From Holtiella sp036655075 (GTDB lineage: Bacteria > Bacillota > Clostridia > Lachnospirales > Cellulosilyticaceae), in contig NZ_JAVVQU010000009.1 of NCBI RefSeq assembly GCF_036655075.1, forward strand, positions 1 through 64,000: a DNA stretch of 64,000 bases, given 5' to 3'. The notes under the pieces are model-generated. The model was given only the letters and a program-made list of their open reading frames with translations, ran no database searches and was not told where the DNA came from. The translations under genes and the position numbers were made by a program. Positions 61,237-64,000 of this stretch are shown here, piece after piece (within the stretch, counting starts at the first letter, position 1; every line of letters begins with the position of its first letter).

Positions 61237-62725
61237 AGGAGTCAGTATGAAAATCAGGTAAAAGTGTAAGAGTGAAGGTAGTTCCTTCATTCAACCCACT
61301 TTCCACATCTACATTAATCTTTAACAGTCGGAGTAAGTTTTTGGCAATGGCAAGGCCAAGCCCGCTACTTTTAGAAGTATCTCTTGCAGCATTCACCTTA
61401 TAGAATCTATCCCAAATAAAAGGAAGGGCATCTGAAGAAATACCAATGCCTGTATCAGAAATTTTTAGGATAACAGGACACGGTTTGTGAGTATCTGTAG
61501 ATGAAACTGGCTGAGTGAAAAGTGTAAGGTCTATGGAGCCCCCAGCGGGCGTATAGTTTAGGGCGTTACTGAGTAAGATGATAAGAATCTGACGTAAGCG
61601 CATATAGTCTGTGTGCACAGGGAAGTCTAGAGGCTCAATAGAGTTGGTTAGGGTTAGGCCTTTAGCATGAGCTAATTGACGGATACTACGTAGGGCATCG
61701 CTTATAACTTCAGGAAGGTATAAGGGCTCAATGTAAAGTTTAATTTGGTCTTGTTGCAAACGTGATAAATCCAGTAAGTCTGTTACAAGATGCTCTAAAA
61801 TAAGTGTTTCATTTAAAATGTTTTGGTAGCTTTCGTGAGCATTAGTAGTAGCACCATCTAGGAGACTTTCAGCATTACCTTTAATCACAGTAAGCGGTGT
61901 GCGAAACTCATGAGAAACATTAGCAACAAAGTCTTGGCGCACTTGTTCTAGCTTTTCACTTTCTACTTTGGCAACTTCCAATTTGCTAGCTAAATCATTG
62001 AGTGCATTAGACAAATCACCTACTTCATCAGCTCTTTTAAGGTCGGAGTGCACACGGTAGTTCCCTCGAGTAAGTTCTAAGGCAGTACCTTGAATTTGAC
62101 GAATAGAACTAGTAAAGCAAATGGCATAAATGCGGCAGATGACAAAGATTAATACGGCAGATATAAGTGCACCAACTACAAGGGAGCGGAAAGCCTTCAA
62201 AATAGGACCATTTACAGCTTCAATAGGTGCATGAAGTAAGATAGCGCCTACCACTTGTCCAGCGCTTTGGATAGGAATACCAATAGAAAGGGTATCACCA
62301 GAGTAAAAGGCCTTATTCGCATAAGAGATAACCTCTTCACCTTGTAGCACTTGGTCAATGAAGTTTAAATCATAGCCTTTTAAGACACACTTTTCGTGTG
62401 AAGTATCCTGTGCCTTATTATGGCATGTAGATGAGGCTATTAGGTTTTCTTGATGAGAAATGAGAGGTGTAGCCCCTGTGCGCAAAATCCAGACTCTGGC
62501 ATTTAAAAGGTGGTCATAAATTTCAACTGTATTTTGAGTATAGCCTTGCTCGTATTGACCTTCTAACTCATAAGCATAGGAAAGTAGCGTCGTCACCTTG
62601 TCATCTCTATAAGATTTATAAAAGATACGAATAGCAAAAACTGCAGTAACAAGAGAAGATAAGATTGTTAAAAGGGTGATGCCTACAATAAGCTTAGAGG
62701 CTAATTTAGTTTGATATCGTTTCAA
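61229..62725 (-). CDS. Sensor histidine kinase
   Basis: A 498-residue membrane kinase. TM1 is about 11-33, an extracytoplasmic sensor spans 34-180, TM2 is about 181-203, then HAMP (204-256), the phosphorylated His272 in NVSHEFRTPLTV, and the ATPase with N box LLSNALNYTPAGG, DTGIGIS and SGLGLAIAK. The sensor has two cysteines (101 and 113), in CHNK and EKC, worth noting for redox or metal sensing. The start is a TTG at 62725 after AGTAGG; no better ATG exists. It overlaps the response regulator by 20 bp. Confidence 0.92.
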   Translation of the reverse strand: MKRYQTKLASKLIVGITLLTILSSLVTAVFAIRIFYKSYRDDKVTTLLSYAYELEGQYEQGYTQNTVEIYDHLLNARVWILRTGATPLISHQENLIASSTCHNKAQDTSHEKCVLKGYDLNFIDQVLQGEEVISYANKAFYSGDTLSIGIPIQSAGQVVGAILLHAPIEAVNGPILKAFRSLVVGALISAVLIFVICRIYAICFTSSIRQIQGTALELTRGNYRVHSDLKRADEVGDLSNALNDLASKLEVAKVESEKLEQVRQDFVANVSHEFRTPLTVIKGNAESLLDGATTNAHESYQNILNETLILEHLVTDLLDLSRLQQDQIKLYIEPLYLPEVISDALRSIRQLAHAKGLTLTNSIEPLDFPVHTDYMRLRQILIILLSNALNYTPAGGSIDLTLFTQPVSSTDTHKPCPVILKISDTGIGISSDALPFIWDRFYKVNAARDTSKSSGLGLAIAKNLLRLLKINVDVESGLNEGTTFTLTLLPDFHTDSST

Positions 62726-63401
62726 GTGTATAACCTACTCCCCAAATGGTTTTAATATGCCAAGGACTATCTTCATCTAGATTAAGTTTATGTCGGAGGC
62801 GTTTCATATGGGTATCTACTGTACGCATATCTCCATAGTAATCATATCCCCATACTAAATCTAAAAGCTCATCTCTTGTAAAGACGCGGTTAGGATGAGA
62901 TGCAAGCACCCACAATAGGTCAATTTCTTTTTTTGTAAGGTTAAGTTGTGCTGTTCCAATTGTAACTTGATAAGTTTCTAGATTGAGTGACAAATTATGA
63001 AGCGTGAGATGTTGCTTGGTAGAAGGTTCTGATAAGGGGACAACACGTCTTAAGACGGCATGAATTCTTGCAATCACTTCTTTAGGACTAAAAGGCTTAA
63101 CGATATAGTCATCTGCCCCATAGTCAAGACCAAGAATTTTGTCACCTTCCTCACCTTTTGCAGTCAGCATAATAATGGGAATGCTAGAAGCTTGACGTAT
63201 AGTCTGGAGTACGGCATAACCATCTTTTTTAGGCATCATAATGTCAAGCAGTATAAGTTGAATGGGAAAAGCATTAAATTTGCGTAAGGCTTCTTCACCA
63301 TCAGAAGCAATAATAGGGAAAAATCCATTTTGAAGTAAATAAGTTTCTAAAATAGATGTAATTTCTTTGTGGTCATCAGCGATGAGTATAAATTTATCCA
63401 T
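62706..63401 (-). CDS. Response regulator, OmpR family
   Basis: A 231-residue regulator. The receiver has the acidic pair near 9-10, phospho-acceptor Asp53 (LILLDIMMPKKDG), Thr80 and Lys102. The C-terminal winged helix ends with VDTHMKRLRHKLN and TIWGVGYTLE. It is first in the operon, followed by the kinase. It is transcribed away from the secreted cysteine-rich gene at 63529, so the shared 127-bp region may hold its binding sites. Signal unknown. Confidence 0.93.
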   Translation of the reverse strand: MDKFILIADDHKEITSILETYLLQNGFFPIIASDGEEALRKFNAFPIQLILLDIMMPKKDGYAVLQTIRQASSIPIIMLTAKGEEGDKILGLDYGADDYIVKPFSPKEVIARIHAVLRRVVPLSEPSTKQHLTLHNLSLNLETYQVTIGTAQLNLTKKEIDLLWVLASHPNRVFTRDELLDLVWGYDYYGDMRTVDTHMKRLRHKLNLDEDSPWHIKTIWGVGYTLETISN

Positions 63402-63454
63402 AAAAATCCTTTCTGAATACTAAATGTCTATAAAGGTAGTATAGGGGAAAGTTG

Positions 63455-63470
63455 TGACATACTTTTGTCA
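63455..63470. promoter_or_regulatory. TGACA-N6-TGTCA inverted repeat, candidate operator
   Basis: This repeat lies in the divergent region between the response regulator gene and the cysteine-rich protein gene. It could be a site for the regulator, but OmpR-family proteins usually bind direct repeats. Confidence 0.35.
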
Positions 63471-63528
63471 AATTTAGTGTCTATACTTTATTTTATCAAT
63501 GAATAGGTAAACAAGAAAGGATGAAAAA

Positions 63529-63816
63529 ATGAAAAAGACATTTTTATTAGGGATTGTAGTAGGTGCATTAGCACTCAATACTTTTGGATTATTTGCATCA
63601 GAAGGAGAAGCAACGATTCCTACGGATAATAATTTTTACAACAGATGTAGCATAGCATGTCCTAAAGAAGAACCTTGTATAGGTGATTGCTCTCAAGACG
63701 TAGAATGTGTAGAAAGTGGATGTAACCAAGGTGGTTGTGGGATAGAAGGTAACAATAATGACTGTAGACAAGGCAATAGACTTCAAAATGGACAAATGAG
63801 AAGACGTGGTTGTTAA
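63529..63816 (+). CDS. Secreted cysteine-rich protein, 95 residues
   Basis: A signal peptide (MKKTFLLGIVVGALALNTFGLFA) is followed by a 70-residue mature part with nine cysteines in RCSIAC, PCIGDC, VECVESGC, GGC, NDC and a C-terminal RRRGC. The rest is rich in Asn, Gly and Gln. The family is unknown to me. Disulfides or metal binding are likely. It is divergent from a two-component system and ends in a strong terminator, so it is a single-gene unit that the regulator may control. ATG 63529 follows AAAGGATG. Confidence 0.7.
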   Translation: MKKTFLLGIVVGALALNTFGLFASEGEATIPTDNNFYNRCSIACPKEEPCIGDCSQDVECVESGCNQGGCGIEGNNNDCRQGNRLQNGQMRRRGC

Positions 63817-63830
63817 AACGAATAAAGCAA

Positions 63831-63872
63831 AAAGAAGCTCATGGCACTCATCAAAGCCATGAGCTTCTTTTT
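63831..63872 (+). terminator. Terminator after the cysteine-rich protein gene
   Basis: AGAAGCTCATGGC, a 10-nt loop and GCCATGAGCTTCT, then TTTT. Confidence 0.93.
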
Positions 63873-64000
63873 ATTTGTGAAACAGAATAAGTGTAGTAAT
63901 TTTTCTGAAGAATGATTACAATAATAAGATGGAAGCATATAATTTAAGACATTGTTGAATGAATAGTTGCAGTAATAAAGTGAATAAAAAGGACCTATGG

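Noticed and set aside
1..64000. CRISPR arrays, insertion sequences, prophage, tRNA or rRNA genes
   Set aside because: No regularly spaced direct repeats, transposase or integrase motifs, or tRNA T-loop and anticodon patterns were recognised by eye.

Overview
The window reads as the chromosome of a low-GC, anaerobic Firmicute of class Clostridia, probably a Lachnospirales member. Cellulosilyticum-like bacteria are a reasonable guess, but no 16S or marker gene here settles it. Supporting signs are strong AGGAGG-type ribosome binding sites, TTGACA/TATAAT-type promoters with 17-bp spacers, a T-box leader, a purine riboswitch, a CggR-led glycolytic cluster and an IscR-NifS-IscU-MnmA cluster. Most genes lie on the + strand. 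Apart from one decayed gene the window is mainly housekeeping. I see no phage, insertion sequence, CRISPR array, tRNA or rRNA.

Layout. 1-4112: 3' end of an unidentified gene, then two tandem ABC exporter half-transporters, closed by a terminator. 4176-5700: guanine-type riboswitch with a Shine-Dalgarno sequestor in front of an NCS2 purine permease. 5785-6772: a broken tandem HD/HD-GYP gene. 6791-8776: a lysine exporter LysO split into two genes, then an orphan EutH. 8861-10610: a 34-residue basic peptide, a small membrane protein and a TPR protein with an unknown N-terminal domain. 10855-23275: the branched-chain amino acid operon ilvB-ilvN-ilvC-leuA-leuC-leuD-leuB-ilvE-ilvD-ilvB2. Its leader has a consensus promoter, a CodY-like box and a possible peptide-coding attenuator, but no T-box. 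23520-25004: an orphan gene and an ADP-ribosylglycohydrolase-like protein with altered metal ligands. 25006-25710: a gene-poor stretch with nested inverted repeats. 25757-26673 (minus): a NusG-II protein and a Gx transporter.

26791-30114: iscR behind a 25-bp dyad, cysteine desulfurase, IscU-type scaffold and mnmA, an Fe-S and tRNA-thiolation unit. 30338-32125: a Na/phosphate symporter with a PhoU-like tail. 32162-40009: cggR-gapA-pgk-tpiA-gpmI-eno, the lower half of glycolysis, with RNA hairpins between genes. gapA, pgk and tpiA have visibly more biased codon use than their neighbours, as expected for very highly expressed genes. 40014-45375: pepF, secG, a cytidylate-kinase-like protein and RNase R. 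45549-49892: a CUT1-type sugar or glycerol-phosphate ABC importer. 50041-51147: an NrnA-type DHH phosphoesterase.

51362-57846: a peptidoglycan-recycling cluster: MurR-type regulator, MupG, a secreted serine amidase/beta-lactamase-like protein, MurQ and MurP. Together they can strip muropeptides, import MurNAc as MurNAc-6-phosphate, and convert it to GlcNAc-6-phosphate. 57934-61236: a tryptophan T-box (specifier UGG) controlling a TrpXYZ-type ABC transporter, with what looks like a decayed second T-box between leader and first gene. 61229-63401 (minus): an OmpR-family two-component system, divergent from a secreted cysteine-rich protein.

The most unusual items are the acidic cofactor loop in KARI, the CxCxCxC tail on Pgk, the Asp-to-Asn changes in the ADP-ribosylglycohydrolase, the structured non-coding region near 25.5 kb, the BCAA leader and the T-box relic. 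I found no clearly new multi-gene system.
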